Source: Clostridia bacterium
Lineage (GTDB): Bacteria > Bacillota > Clostridia > Oscillospirales > Acutalibacteraceae
NCBI GenBank assembly: GCA_900768075.1
Contig: CAAGBN010000061.1
Location: forward strand, 1-64,000
Direction: 5' to 3'
DNA: 64,000 bases
Shown: in pieces, positions 14,973-22,633 of the stretch
Numbering within the stretch: position 1 is the first letter of the stretch
Layout of the letters: every line of letters starts with the position of its first letter
Made by a program: the position numbers and the translations under genes
The notes under the pieces: model-generated
Seen by the model: only the letters and a program-made list of their open reading frames with translations
Told to the model about the DNA's origin: nothing
The model's database searches: none

Positions 14973-17900
14973 TTATTTTGTCTTTGCTTTTATCACGGAT
15001 GAATAAGCTCCGTAGGTGTAGTTATCATCGGTCTTGCTGTAGCCTCTGACCCTGAAATAATAGGTTTTCTTGCTTTTGAGCTTTGTCACTGTCAAAGAAA
15101 TGCCTGTTACATTTTTCACCTTTTTCCAGGTTTTCTTATCTGTGCTGTAATATACCGAATAGCCTGTTGCACCCGTAAGCTTATTCCAGGTCAGCTTGAC
15201 AGAGGTTTTCTTCACAGCAGAGGTCTTGAGGCCCTTGAGCTTTGCAACCCTTGTTTTTTCCACATAAAACAGAGAGTCCTCAGAATAAGTCTTTGTTTTT
15301 TCGTTGTATGCCTTGATTTTAAACTTATACTTAGTACCGCTTTTCAGGTCTTTGACCGTCAGTGTAGTTTTTGTTGTCATGGGATATCTTTCCCATTCAC
15401 CGTCACGAAGAAGATAGACAACATAGTGAGTTGCCGATGCACTCTTCTTCCAGGAAAGCTTTATTGAGGTGGTTGTTACACTGTCGGTCTTTATACCCGT
15501 AACCTTTGCAGGAAGAGTAGTAAGCTTGACACTGTCGCTGAAATCACCGTAATTGTTGTCATCTGCAACTGCTCTGACCTTTATCTCATAGGCTGTCGCT
15601 GCTGAAAGTCCCGTAACAGTAAGACTTGTTGCACTGAGAGTTTTATAATGAGAGAGCTTTCCGTTTTTAACGGTATAAACCTCATATTTCAGTGCTGAGC
15701 CTGCTTTTTTCCAGCTGACCTTAACACTGCTTGCAGTTATTGACGAAAGCTTGAGGTTTGTCACCTTAGGTGGCTTGACTACAGCCTGCACACTCTGTGA
15801 CATCTCACTTTCAATTAAGCCCTCATCTGAATTCGCATAAGCTGTAACTGCAAACTTATAGGTTGTGCCGAGAGTAAGCTTGCCTATAACGGCATAAGTG
15901 TCTTCTGTTGTAGCTGTGAGGCTCCATTTTCCCGAAGCTTCGTTATATGTGTATATATTGTATCCGTCTACACCCTGTACCTTATCCCAGGAAACAACGA
16001 CACTTTCAGAGGTAATATCACCGACTGAAACACCGCTTACCTTTTCGGGCAGTGCTTTGACGGTAATCACGGCAGGGTCCGAAACAAAGCCGTCTTCACA
16101 AAGAGCCACTACGCTGAAGGTGTATTCCTGACCGAGCTTCACCGAAAGCTCAACAGAGGTCTCCCCTGTCTGCTCACTGTGAATCTGTGATGTTACCTTA
16201 TAAGTCAGCGCACCCGGAAGTGCCTTCCAGGAAAGTGTGATTTTATCACCTGCAGTGACAGCTTTAAGATCTGCCACCTTTGTGACCCTGATATTGAAAG
16301 GCATAGGCTCAGATGTGCCCTTATATATGCCGATACCCTTTATAACTGCAGTTGCCTTGCCTGTTTTCGTGTCTGTGCTGACAGCAACAAAATCCCTGAA
16401 CTGAGTCAGTTTTTTGCCCGAAAGGCTTGCTGCTGCCTTTGGCAGGACTCGTGTACCCGTATAATCCACATCGCTGACACTTGCAGTAACCTTACCCAAA
16501 AGGATGTCTTCTCCCTTGAAAAGAATACTGCCAAGGAAAGCCAGTGCCTTTAAAGCATAGGTATTTCTTTTATGCAAGGTCTCAATAAGCGCCTCAAGCA
16601 GCACTGCAATATTTTCATTTTTCAATGCATTGTTAAAAGCATTCTTGGTATATGCAGGAACCATATTTTCCCCTGACATATTGTTGAGGAAGTATCTGAC
16701 TGTATTGTAGATGAATTTTTCCGCTGAAACATCGCCTGCATTTCTGAGGGCAGGTACAGCTGTAATTTCGATGATATATTCAATATCAAGCAGAAAAATG
16801 GCTTCTATAAGACCCTTTGTTTTGCCGTCACCTAAAAGAAACTTTCTGCTGTCGAAATTAACACCCACCGACTTGCTTTCACCGAAATAGTCAAGAAGTC
16901 TGTCTATTTTTGAAAATACGGTTTCGCTTTTGCTGACACTGAAATTCAGCAGTGAAGCAAGCTCTTTGTCAAAGAGAAGATAATTAAGTGCAAAATCTGC
17001 AACCTCAAATATATCGTATCCCATACCCGGAATAAGGCTGTTGCCACTGTTATCCTTGATGTCAAACCAGTTATAAAGCAGTGCTGAAGCCACATCGCCC
17101 ATAACAACAAGGTATGAATCCGAGGAATTGTAGCTTATATCAAAGCCGAGAGTTTTTGTCAGATTGATAAGCACAACCTTTGCCACATCCTCAAGGCTTT
17201 CGCAATCGTCAACACCGTCTCCGAGGCCCTGCAATTCAACACCTGCGGCAATGAGAGAGATGACCTTCATTACTATTTCCTCAAAGGAAAGCGAATCTGC
17301 ATTTTTAATAAGCCCCGACTCTCTGCCGAGATATTTGAAAGCGCCCTCAATGTTTTCGCTTATTTTATCGTAATTACCGCTTTTCCAGCTGTATTCCGGA
17401 ATAAGCTGTCTGAATATCTCACCTACAACATTGTTTATCTGACTGAGAAAACTTTTTGCAGGGTCGAACTTTATGCCCGAAAAGTCATAGGTTGAGCCGT
17501 CAAGGTTAATAAGTCCGTCAAGTGCTCTGAGAATTTCACTTTCGCTTGTTGCCGTATCAATACGGATATTGCTGATAAGAGGCTTTACATATCTTTCAGC
17601 CACAAGACCGAAAGCCACACAGATAAGGTCTTCTACTGTTGAAGATTCGTCCATTGTAAAGCCCGGCAGATATGCATCGGCATATTTGCTGAGAAGCTCA
17701 CCGTAAATAAATGCGTCAATTTTATTTTTATACTTTTCATAGGCCTCGAGATATTCAGCGGAGTCCTTTTCATAAACAAGACCAATGAGCATTTTTTTGA
17801 CTACACCGCCGAAGCCGTCAGGGCCTACAAGATTGTCAAGATTGAGCGACTCATTGAAAACGCCTGCATCGAGAGTGCCGTTACAAAGCTTTTTTACAAG

Positions 17901-18353
17901 CTCCTTGTTGTTTTCGAGCAGCTCGACAAGCTCTCTGATTATCTCAGAATCCTGAGTGCCTCTTTTCATACCCGTTTTCCAGGTGCTCATATCAAAATCA
18001 ACCAAATCGCCTATAAGACCTCTGAGCACTACCGAGCCCAGCTTTATAAGCTGACCTATTTTCACTCCGAAATCGTCAAGGGTTTTGCAAAGATTATCGA
18101 TTGAAGAAAAGTCCAGATTGATGGTTACTAAGCTGACCTTTACAGGCACGGAAAAGTTGTTTTCTGCCAGCATTTCGTCAATCTTGTCAAGTACCTTATC
18201 TATATTATAAGAGTCGTTCTGTGTTGTGTAATATTTAAGACTGTATGAAAAGTTTTCAGTGCTTTTATCTTCAGCTGAGCCTGCTATACCGAAGCAGGAA
18301 AAAGCCATAATAACACAAAGCACTAAACTCAATGTCTTTTTAAACAGTGTCAT
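14973..18353 (-). CDS. large secreted protein with five C-terminal fibronectin type III domains
   Basis: 1126 residues. A Sec signal peptide is evident (KK then LVLCVIMAFSCFGIAGSA, residues 5-27). Residues about 30-690 form a helical region I do not recognise. From about 695 to the end there are five FN3 repeats, each with the TSxxLSWxK...GYxVY...T.Y.F.V.A pattern. No LPXTG, SLH or transmembrane anchor is visible at the C-terminus, so it is probably released or held by wall binding of unknown kind. It is monocistronic: own promoter and ribosome site (TAGGAGG), and upstream a peptide gene. Another FN3 secreted protein is at 55826. The function of the N-terminal region is open. Confidence 0.8.
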   Translation of the reverse strand: MTLFKKTLSLVLCVIMAFSCFGIAGSAEDKSTENFSYSLKYYTTQNDSYNIDKVLDKIDEMLAENNFSVPVKVSLVTINLDFSSIDNLCKTLDDFGVKIGQLIKLGSVVLRGLIGDLVDFDMSTWKTGMKRGTQDSEIIRELVELLENNKELVKKLCNGTLDAGVFNESLNLDNLVGPDGFGGVVKKMLIGLVYEKDSAEYLEAYEKYKNKIDAFIYGELLSKYADAYLPGFTMDESSTVEDLICVAFGLVAERYVKPLISNIRIDTATSESEILRALDGLINLDGSTYDFSGIKFDPAKSFLSQINNVVGEIFRQLIPEYSWKSGNYDKISENIEGAFKYLGRESGLIKNADSLSFEEIVMKVISLIAAGVELQGLGDGVDDCESLEDVAKVVLINLTKTLGFDISYNSSDSYLVVMGDVASALLYNWFDIKDNSGNSLIPGMGYDIFEVADFALNYLLFDKELASLLNFSVSKSETVFSKIDRLLDYFGESKSVGVNFDSRKFLLGDGKTKGLIEAIFLLDIEYIIEITAVPALRNAGDVSAEKFIYNTVRYFLNNMSGENMVPAYTKNAFNNALKNENIAVLLEALIETLHKRNTYALKALAFLGSILFKGEDILLGKVTASVSDVDYTGTRVLPKAAASLSGKKLTQFRDFVAVSTDTKTGKATAVIKGIGIYKGTSEPMPFNIRVTKVADLKAVTAGDKITLSWKALPGALTYKVTSQIHSEQTGETSVELSVKLGQEYTFSVVALCEDGFVSDPAVITVKALPEKVSGVSVGDITSESVVVSWDKVQGVDGYNIYTYNEASGKWSLTATTEDTYAVIGKLTLGTTYKFAVTAYANSDEGLIESEMSQSVQAVVKPPKVTNLKLSSITASSVKVSWKKAGSALKYEVYTVKNGKLSHYKTLSATSLTVTGLSAATAYEIKVRAVADDNNYGDFSDSVKLTTLPAKVTGIKTDSVTTTSIKLSWKKSASATHYVVYLLRDGEWERYPMTTKTTLTVKDLKSGTKYKFKIKAYNEKTKTYSEDSLFYVEKTRVAKLKGLKTSAVKKTSVKLTWNKLTGATGYSVYYSTDKKTWKKVKNVTGISLTVTKLKSKKTYYFRVRGYSKTDDNYTYGAYSSVIKAKTK

Positions 18354-18383
18354 AGTTTTACCTCCTAGATTAACTGCAGTGTT

Positions 18384-18413
18384 ATCATACTATATCTTCG
18401 TATACCCCGTCAA
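18384..18413 (-). promoter_or_regulatory. promoter of the FN3 protein gene
   Basis: Minus strand TTGACG (18408-18413), 18 nt, TATGAT (18384-18389), followed by the TAGGAGG ribosome site before the ATG at 18353. Confidence 0.7.
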
Positions 18414-18477
18414 TAAAAAAGGGAATATATGAACACAAAACAGCAAATGTTTATCTGCACAACACATTCTTTTCACT

Positions 18478-18523
18478 AAAAAGTAAAACAGCCTCTCCTA
18501 CCACCTCAGGTGAAAGAGAGACT
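18478..18523 (-). terminator. terminator of peptide gene 3
   Basis: Stem AGTCTCTC/GAGAGGCT (18516-18523 with 18490-18497) enclosing a smaller CACCTGAGGTG hairpin, followed in the minus direction by GTTTTACTTTTTAG. It lies 20 nt after the 18543-18665 stop. Confidence 0.75.
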
Positions 18524-18542
18524 GAATATGTAATCGATATGA

Positions 18543-18665
18543 TTATTCTGTTGCAGCGTTATCTTCGTTAATCTTTGCAATAAGAGCCTTAACCCAAGCT
18601 ATAAGAGCTTCAAAGAAAGCTACGATATCTTCTTTGTATGTTTCTACGAATTTACCGAAATCCAT
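18543..18665 (-). CDS. small amphipathic peptide 3 (40 aa), same family
   Basis: 40 residues, with CGGAGG 10 nt before the ATG and its own consensus promoter and terminator. It begins MDFGKFVETYKEDIVAFFEA and ends KINEDNAATE. Aligned to peptide 2 with a 2-residue shift, Y10, D13, I14, A16, K26, L28 and I29 match Y8, D11, I12, A14, K24, L26 and I27. Hydrophobic spacing again predicts an amphipathic helix with one tryptophan; net charge about -4. It lies about 10 kb from the other two members, on the other side of the capsid module and the FN3 gene. No function known. Confidence 0.85.
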   Translation of the reverse strand: MDFGKFVETYKEDIVAFFEALIAWVKALIAKINEDNAATE

Positions 18666-18713
18666 AAATTATTCCTCCGATCAAATTATCAGAAGCTCTG
18701 CCTCTGTGATTTG

Positions 18714-18742
18714 ATTGTATTACAATATTATCCAAATGTCAA
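18714..18742 (-). promoter_or_regulatory. sigma-A promoter and leader hairpin of peptide gene 3
   Basis: Minus strand TTGACA (18737-18742), 17 nt, TACAAT (18714-18719). The leader holds CAAATCACAGA...TCTGATAATTTG, a hairpin before the ribosome site as in peptide genes 1 and 2. Confidence 0.85.
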
Positions 18743-18747
18743 TAGAG

Positions 18748-20130
18748 TTAATTTTCATTTAATAATTTCACATCAGGTGTGTTTTTTTCAGTGGCAAGCT
18801 TTTTGAATTTATGCTGCTTGAAAAGATAAATTATAATAAGCGGGATATCTGCCAGAAGCCAGGCTGCAGGACCTGCATAACAAATTGCATCAAAGCCGAG
18901 AACAGGTGTAAGAATAAAGGCGATACTGAGTCTGCCGAAAAATTCACCGATACCTGCAACGGAATTTGCATATGTAAAGCCGAGACCCTGAAGAGTGTTT
19001 CTCATAACGAAGAGCACTGCAACAAGGCTGTAGCACTGAGCTATTGCCAGAATATATCTCTTTGCCGCTGCCATAATCTCGGGACTCATATCTGTAGAGA
19101 ATACCGACACAATAGGCTCAGCTATAAGATAAAGAGTGATGCTCATTACCACAGACAAGGCGACATCAAGCAGGAATATCTTTCTGACGGACTTTATTAT
19201 TCTGTCGTAATTTTTTGCTCCGTAGTTCTGTCCTACAAAGGTCTGAGTTGCAACACCGAGACCCGACATAGGAATATTTGTAAGGCCCTCTACTCTGCCT
19301 GCAGCTGTGAAACCTGCAATAACATTTGTGCCGAAGGAGTTGACAACACTCTGAAGACACATAGAGCCTATTGATGTAACTGTAAACTGAATTGATACGG
19401 GTACACCGAGACCGATTTGTCTTAAAGCGATTTTCCAGTCAAGTCGCAGATCCTTACGGGTGATGTGTACCTCTTTGTTGAATCTGAGAAGATATATACC
19501 GTTGAGCACACAGGCTGTGAGATGTGATATAAGAGTAGCAATAGCGGCACCCTCTACTCCCCAACCGAAGCTCTTGACAAAAAGCAGGTCAAGAACAAAA
19601 TTCACAACTACACTCACACAGAAGAAATAAAGAGGCTTCTTGCTTTCGCCTACGCTTCTTGAAATAGCAGTGAAGTTGTTTGACAGCATCTGTATGGGCA
19701 CACCGTAATAAAGGATGTTTATATATGAAGATGCAATATCAATAATCTCGTCGGGAGTACCTACAACTCTTAAAAGAACAGGAGATATAAGATGAGATAC
19801 CACAAGAATTATGAGACCTATGATAAATGCCAGCATCATACTGCTGCCTGCATATCTTGAAAGCTTTTCCTTGTTTCTTTCGCCGAATGCGTGGGATACG
19901 GGTATGGTAAAGCCCGTAGTAAGACCCAATGCCGCGCCTATGATAAATGAGTTGATAGGGCCAACGGAGCCTACGGCAGCAAGAGCGTGCTCACTGACAT
20001 ATCTGCCCACTATAATATTATCCACAAGTGAATAGTTATACTGAAGCAAGGATGATGCCATAATAGGCAGAGCAAATAAAATTATGCTTTTTATAGGGCT
20101 TCCTTCCAACATAGAGTTTCGTTTATTCAT
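18748..20130 (-). CDS. MATE family efflux transporter
   Basis: 460 residues with about twelve hydrophobic segments. Typical MATE features are the N-terminal SIILFALPIMASSLLQYNYS and VDNIIVGRYVSEHALAAVG (1-50), the repeated half starting about residue 230 (WKIALRQIGLGVPVSIQFTV), and GLGVATQTFVGQNYGAK (about 287-303). MATE proteins export drugs or metabolites with Na+ or H+ antiport across the cytoplasmic membrane; substrate cannot be read. AGGAG 7 nt before the ATG and a promoter just upstream make it a single-gene unit. Confidence 0.95.
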   Translation of the reverse strand: MNKRNSMLEGSPIKSIILFALPIMASSLLQYNYSLVDNIIVGRYVSEHALAAVGSVGPINSFIIGAALGLTTGFTIPVSHAFGERNKEKLSRYAGSSMMLAFIIGLIILVVSHLISPVLLRVVGTPDEIIDIASSYINILYYGVPIQMLSNNFTAISRSVGESKKPLYFFCVSVVVNFVLDLLFVKSFGWGVEGAAIATLISHLTACVLNGIYLLRFNKEVHITRKDLRLDWKIALRQIGLGVPVSIQFTVTSIGSMCLQSVVNSFGTNVIAGFTAAGRVEGLTNIPMSGLGVATQTFVGQNYGAKNYDRIIKSVRKIFLLDVALSVVMSITLYLIAEPIVSVFSTDMSPEIMAAAKRYILAIAQCYSLVAVLFVMRNTLQGLGFTYANSVAGIGEFFGRLSIAFILTPVLGFDAICYAGPAAWLLADIPLIIIYLFKQHKFKKLATEKNTPDVKLLNEN

Positions 20131-20162
20131 AAAGTTATCTCCTGAAGTTTGAAATCCTCTGT

Positions 20163-20190
20163 ATTATACTCCCATTAAAATTAAAGTCAA
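20163..20190 (-). promoter_or_regulatory. promoter of the MATE gene
   Basis: Minus strand TTGACT (20185-20190), 16 nt, TATAAT (20163-20168). Confidence 0.7.
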
Positions 20191-20224
20191 CTGTTTTTTC
20201 TACTTTCAGTTATTAAAATATATA

Positions 20225-20253
20225 TTGACTTTACCTCATGGTTTTGTTAAAAT
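20225..20253 (+). promoter_or_regulatory. promoter of the YhhN-type gene
   Basis: TTGACT (20225-20230), 17 nt, TAAAAT (20248-20253). It rules out the upstream in-frame ATG at 20238 as the start. Confidence 0.7.
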
Positions 20254-20300
20254 TATCCTGCAATCAGCAAAAACTTTTTTTGCAAACGGGAGGAATTAAA

Positions 20301-20969
20301 TTGAAGAGAATTTCAAGTCTTATCTTTTTAGCTGTAGAAGCTGTGCTTTTCGCCACATTCGTATATATGGATATAACAAATCACAGTGCTGAAAACATAG
20401 TCAAGTATATTGCCATTGCCCTTGTCGGCATTATGGGTCTTCGTGCAGGTAAGCAGAGAGATAACATCGTTGTTACAGCTGCCTTGCTTTTCACAATGCT
20501 CGCTGATGTTTTCCTGATACTTGTAGGCAACTTTGTTGCAGGTGTATGTGTTTTCATCTGCGTGCAGACCTGCTATACAGTAAGATTTTCATTTATGAGC
20601 GGTAAGCCTCTTGTAGGCGAGCTTTTAAAGAGACTTCTCCCGGGTCTTATCTTAGGCTCAGTTGCAACTTACTTCCTGGGAATCAATGTCGGTATCGTTG
20701 TAGCTTATGCCTGCAGCTTTGCCGTTAACTTTGCTCACGGCTTTGAGCTTCACTTTCTCAAGCCCTCAGCAAGACATCTTCGTTTTGCTATCGGTCTTTT
20801 CCTCTTTGCCTGCTGTGACGCCTGTGTAGGTATCACAAATCTTCAGCCCGACTTCCTGACCGAACAGATGATAAGAAATGCAGAGGTTATGACCTGGATA
20901 TTCTATCTTCCAAGCCAGATACTTATTCTTTCAACAACAGATGCTCTTCAGCTTAAAAAGAGCAAATAA
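20301..20969 (+). CDS. YhhN family membrane protein (lysoplasmalogenase-like)
   Basis: 222 residues from TTG at 20301, which has GGGAGG 7 nt upstream. About seven or eight hydrophobic segments run through the protein. YhhN/TMEM86 proteins hydrolyse the vinyl-ether bond of lysoplasmalogens or are uncharacterised relatives; conserved acidic residues in membrane segments are visible in LLFTMLADVFLIL (about residues 65-77) and LFACCDACVGITN (about 174-186). Plasmalogens are common in clostridia, so the role would fit, but this is an inference from the family. Single gene with its own promoter and terminator. Confidence 0.75.
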   Translation: MKRISSLIFLAVEAVLFATFVYMDITNHSAENIVKYIAIALVGIMGLRAGKQRDNIVVTAALLFTMLADVFLILVGNFVAGVCVFICVQTCYTVRFSFMSGKPLVGELLKRLLPGLILGSVATYFLGINVGIVVAYACSFAVNFAHGFELHFLKPSARHLRFAIGLFLFACCDACVGITNLQPDFLTEQMIRNAEVMTWIFYLPSQILILSTTDALQLKKSK

Positions 20970-20982
20970 ATCAGAGCTTACT

Positions 20983-21011
20983 TCACCTCACTTTTGTGGG
21001 GTGATTTTTTT
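20983..21011 (+). terminator. intrinsic terminator
   Basis: Stem TCACCTCAC/GTGGGGTGA with TTTT loop and a 7-T run, 14 nt after the YhhN gene. Confidence 0.9.
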
Positions 21012-21022
21012 ACTGCTGTGTG

Positions 21023-21051
21023 TTGAGTTAGATGAAGCATTGTGATATAAT
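21023..21051 (+). promoter_or_regulatory. promoter of the SGNH/SDR operon
   Basis: TTGAGT (21023-21028), 17 nt, TATAAT (21046-21051). Confidence 0.8.
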
Positions 21052-21084
21052 GCTTTCATAAACTATGTGATAAGGAGAAATTAT

Positions 21085-21801
21085 ATGAAGACCATACTTT
21101 TCCAAGGCGACTCTATTACAGACTGCTCACGATACCGCAATGCCACAGATACCAAGCAGAAAACTATAGCTTTATGGAGCTGCGGCAGACCCTTCAAAAA
21201 GATTACCGCTCTCGGCGAAGGATATCCCTCTATGGTCAGTGCTGAGCTTGAAAGCAGATGCAAGGGCAGTTATAAATACATAAACAGAGGTGTCAGCGGT
21301 GACAGAATCCCCGACATCTATGCAAGAATAGTAAAGGATATCATCAAGGTAAAACCCGATTATATGAGTCTTCTCGTAGGCGTCAATGACGTATGGCGCA
21401 ACTTCGACTCTGACGGCACAGGCACAGGCTCGGCAAGATTTGAAAAGGTATACGATATTCTTCTGGAAGAGCTTAAAGAAGAGCTACCCGACCTTAAGAT
21501 AATTATTATGGGGCCCTTCCTTCTTCACGGCAGTGCAGGTGACAACAGACCCGATGAGCCCGACAGATTTGAAAAATTCAGCGCAGACGTAGCTGAATTG
21601 GCCTGTATTGCAAAAAAGCTTGCTGAAAAATACGGCTGTGCTTTCATTGACCTGCAGGCTATGTTTGACGAGGCTGTAAAGACTACCCCTGCAATCGAGC
21701 TTACAGGCGACGGTGTTCATCCCACCGCAAAGGGTCATCAGCTTATCAAAAAAGAGTGGCTCAAGACCTTTGACGAGATTACGGCAGGTGAAACAAAATG
21801 A
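21085..21801 (+). CDS. SGNH/GDSL family hydrolase
   Basis: 238 residues from ATG 21085 (AAGGAG 7 nt upstream; the ATG at 21067 overlaps that site). Block I GDSITD with the catalytic Ser10, block III GVNDVW (about 98-104), and block V DGVHPTAKGH (about 209-218) with the Asp/His pair are all intact. No signal peptide, so a cytoplasmic esterase or acetyl-ester hydrolase, perhaps acting on deacylation of imported sugars, is likely. It overlaps the SDR gene by 4 nt (ATGA), showing coupled translation. Confidence 0.9.
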   Translation: MKTILFQGDSITDCSRYRNATDTKQKTIALWSCGRPFKKITALGEGYPSMVSAELESRCKGSYKYINRGVSGDRIPDIYARIVKDIIKVKPDYMSLLVGVNDVWRNFDSDGTGTGSARFEKVYDILLEELKEELPDLKIIIMGPFLLHGSAGDNRPDEPDRFEKFSADVAELACIAKKLAEKYGCAFIDLQAMFDEAVKTTPAIELTGDGVHPTAKGHQLIKKEWLKTFDEITAGETK

Positions 21802-22589
21802 GCAGAATTGCAGTAGTAACAGGTGCAAGCTCAGGCATCGGCAGATGCACCGCAAAAGCTCTTCGTGATATGGGCTGCAAGGTATATGATCTGAGCAGAA
21901 GAAACATCCCTCTTGAAAAGGTGACTCACATAAAAACTGACATCACCGACGAAAATCAGGTTGTGTCAGCCGTAAAAGAAATAATTGCCAATGAGGGCAG
22001 AATTGATATTCTTGTCAACTGTGCAGGCTTCGGCATATCGGGTGCCGTTGAATTCACTACCACAGAAGAGGCCAAGAAGCAGTTTGAGGTCAACTTCTTC
22101 GGTGCAGTCACTGTTACAAGAACAGTCCTGCCTTATATGAGAGAGCAGAAAAACGGCAGAATCGTCAACATCAGCTCTGTGGCAGCAGTAGCTCACATCC
22201 CATTCCAGACCTATTATTCAGCATCAAAGGCTGCTATGGAATCCTATACCTGCTGTCTTGACAATGAGGTCAAGCCCTTCGGTATCAGAGTAACAGCCGT
22301 TGCCCCGGGAGATATCTGCACTGAGTTTACAGGCGCAAGACAGAAATCCTTTGACGGCGACGATATCTACGGCGGAAGAATCAGCCGCAGTGTCGCAGGC
22401 ATGGAAAAAGACGAGGCCAAGGGTATGAGTCCTGAGGTTGCAGGTAAGTATATAGCCAAAGTTGCACTTCAGAAGAAGGTCAAGCCTGTCAGCGCAATCG
22501 GCTTTTCATACAAATTCTTAAGCGTACTGTGTAAGGTATTCCCCTGCAGATTCCGCAATTTTGTTGTGGGTATGCTGTACGCCAAATAA
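21798..22589 (+). CDS. short-chain dehydrogenase/reductase
   Basis: 263 residues. NAD(P)-binding TGASSGIG (8-15), NCAGFG (about 74-79), the catalytic NISS serine block (about 126), and YSASK (Y140, K144) identify a classical SDR. The PG motif VAPGDICTEF follows at about 170. The substrate is not evident. It is the second gene of the SGNH operon, so it may act on the released alcohol or sugar; that is a guess. No signal peptide, so cytoplasmic. Confidence 0.92.
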   Translation: MSRIAVVTGASSGIGRCTAKALRDMGCKVYDLSRRNIPLEKVTHIKTDITDENQVVSAVKEIIANEGRIDILVNCAGFGISGAVEFTTTEEAKKQFEVNFFGAVTVTRTVLPYMREQKNGRIVNISSVAAVAHIPFQTYYSASKAAMESYTCCLDNEVKPFGIRVTAVAPGDICTEFTGARQKSFDGDDIYGGRISRSVAGMEKDEAKGMSPEVAGKYIAKVALQKKVKPVSAIGFSYKFLSVLCKVFPCRFRNFVVGMLYAK

Positions 22590-22599
22590 TCAGAGCATA

Positions 22600-22633
22600 T
22601 TAAAAGCACTTACTTCTCAGTAAGTGCTTTTAA
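22600..22633. terminator. bidirectional terminator
   Basis: Perfect 14-bp stem TTAAAAGCACTTAC/GTAAGTGCTTTTAA with 6-nt loop between converging genes; it abuts the stop codon at 22634. Confidence 0.9.

Noticed and set aside
18811..19374. Plus-strand 187-aa frame inside the MATE gene
   Set aside because: Antisense shadow with Cys-rich composition and no ribosome site.
20238..20300. Upstream ATG start for the YhhN-type gene
   Set aside because: The ATG lies between the -35 and -10 boxes of the promoter; TTG at 20301 with GGGAGG fits better.
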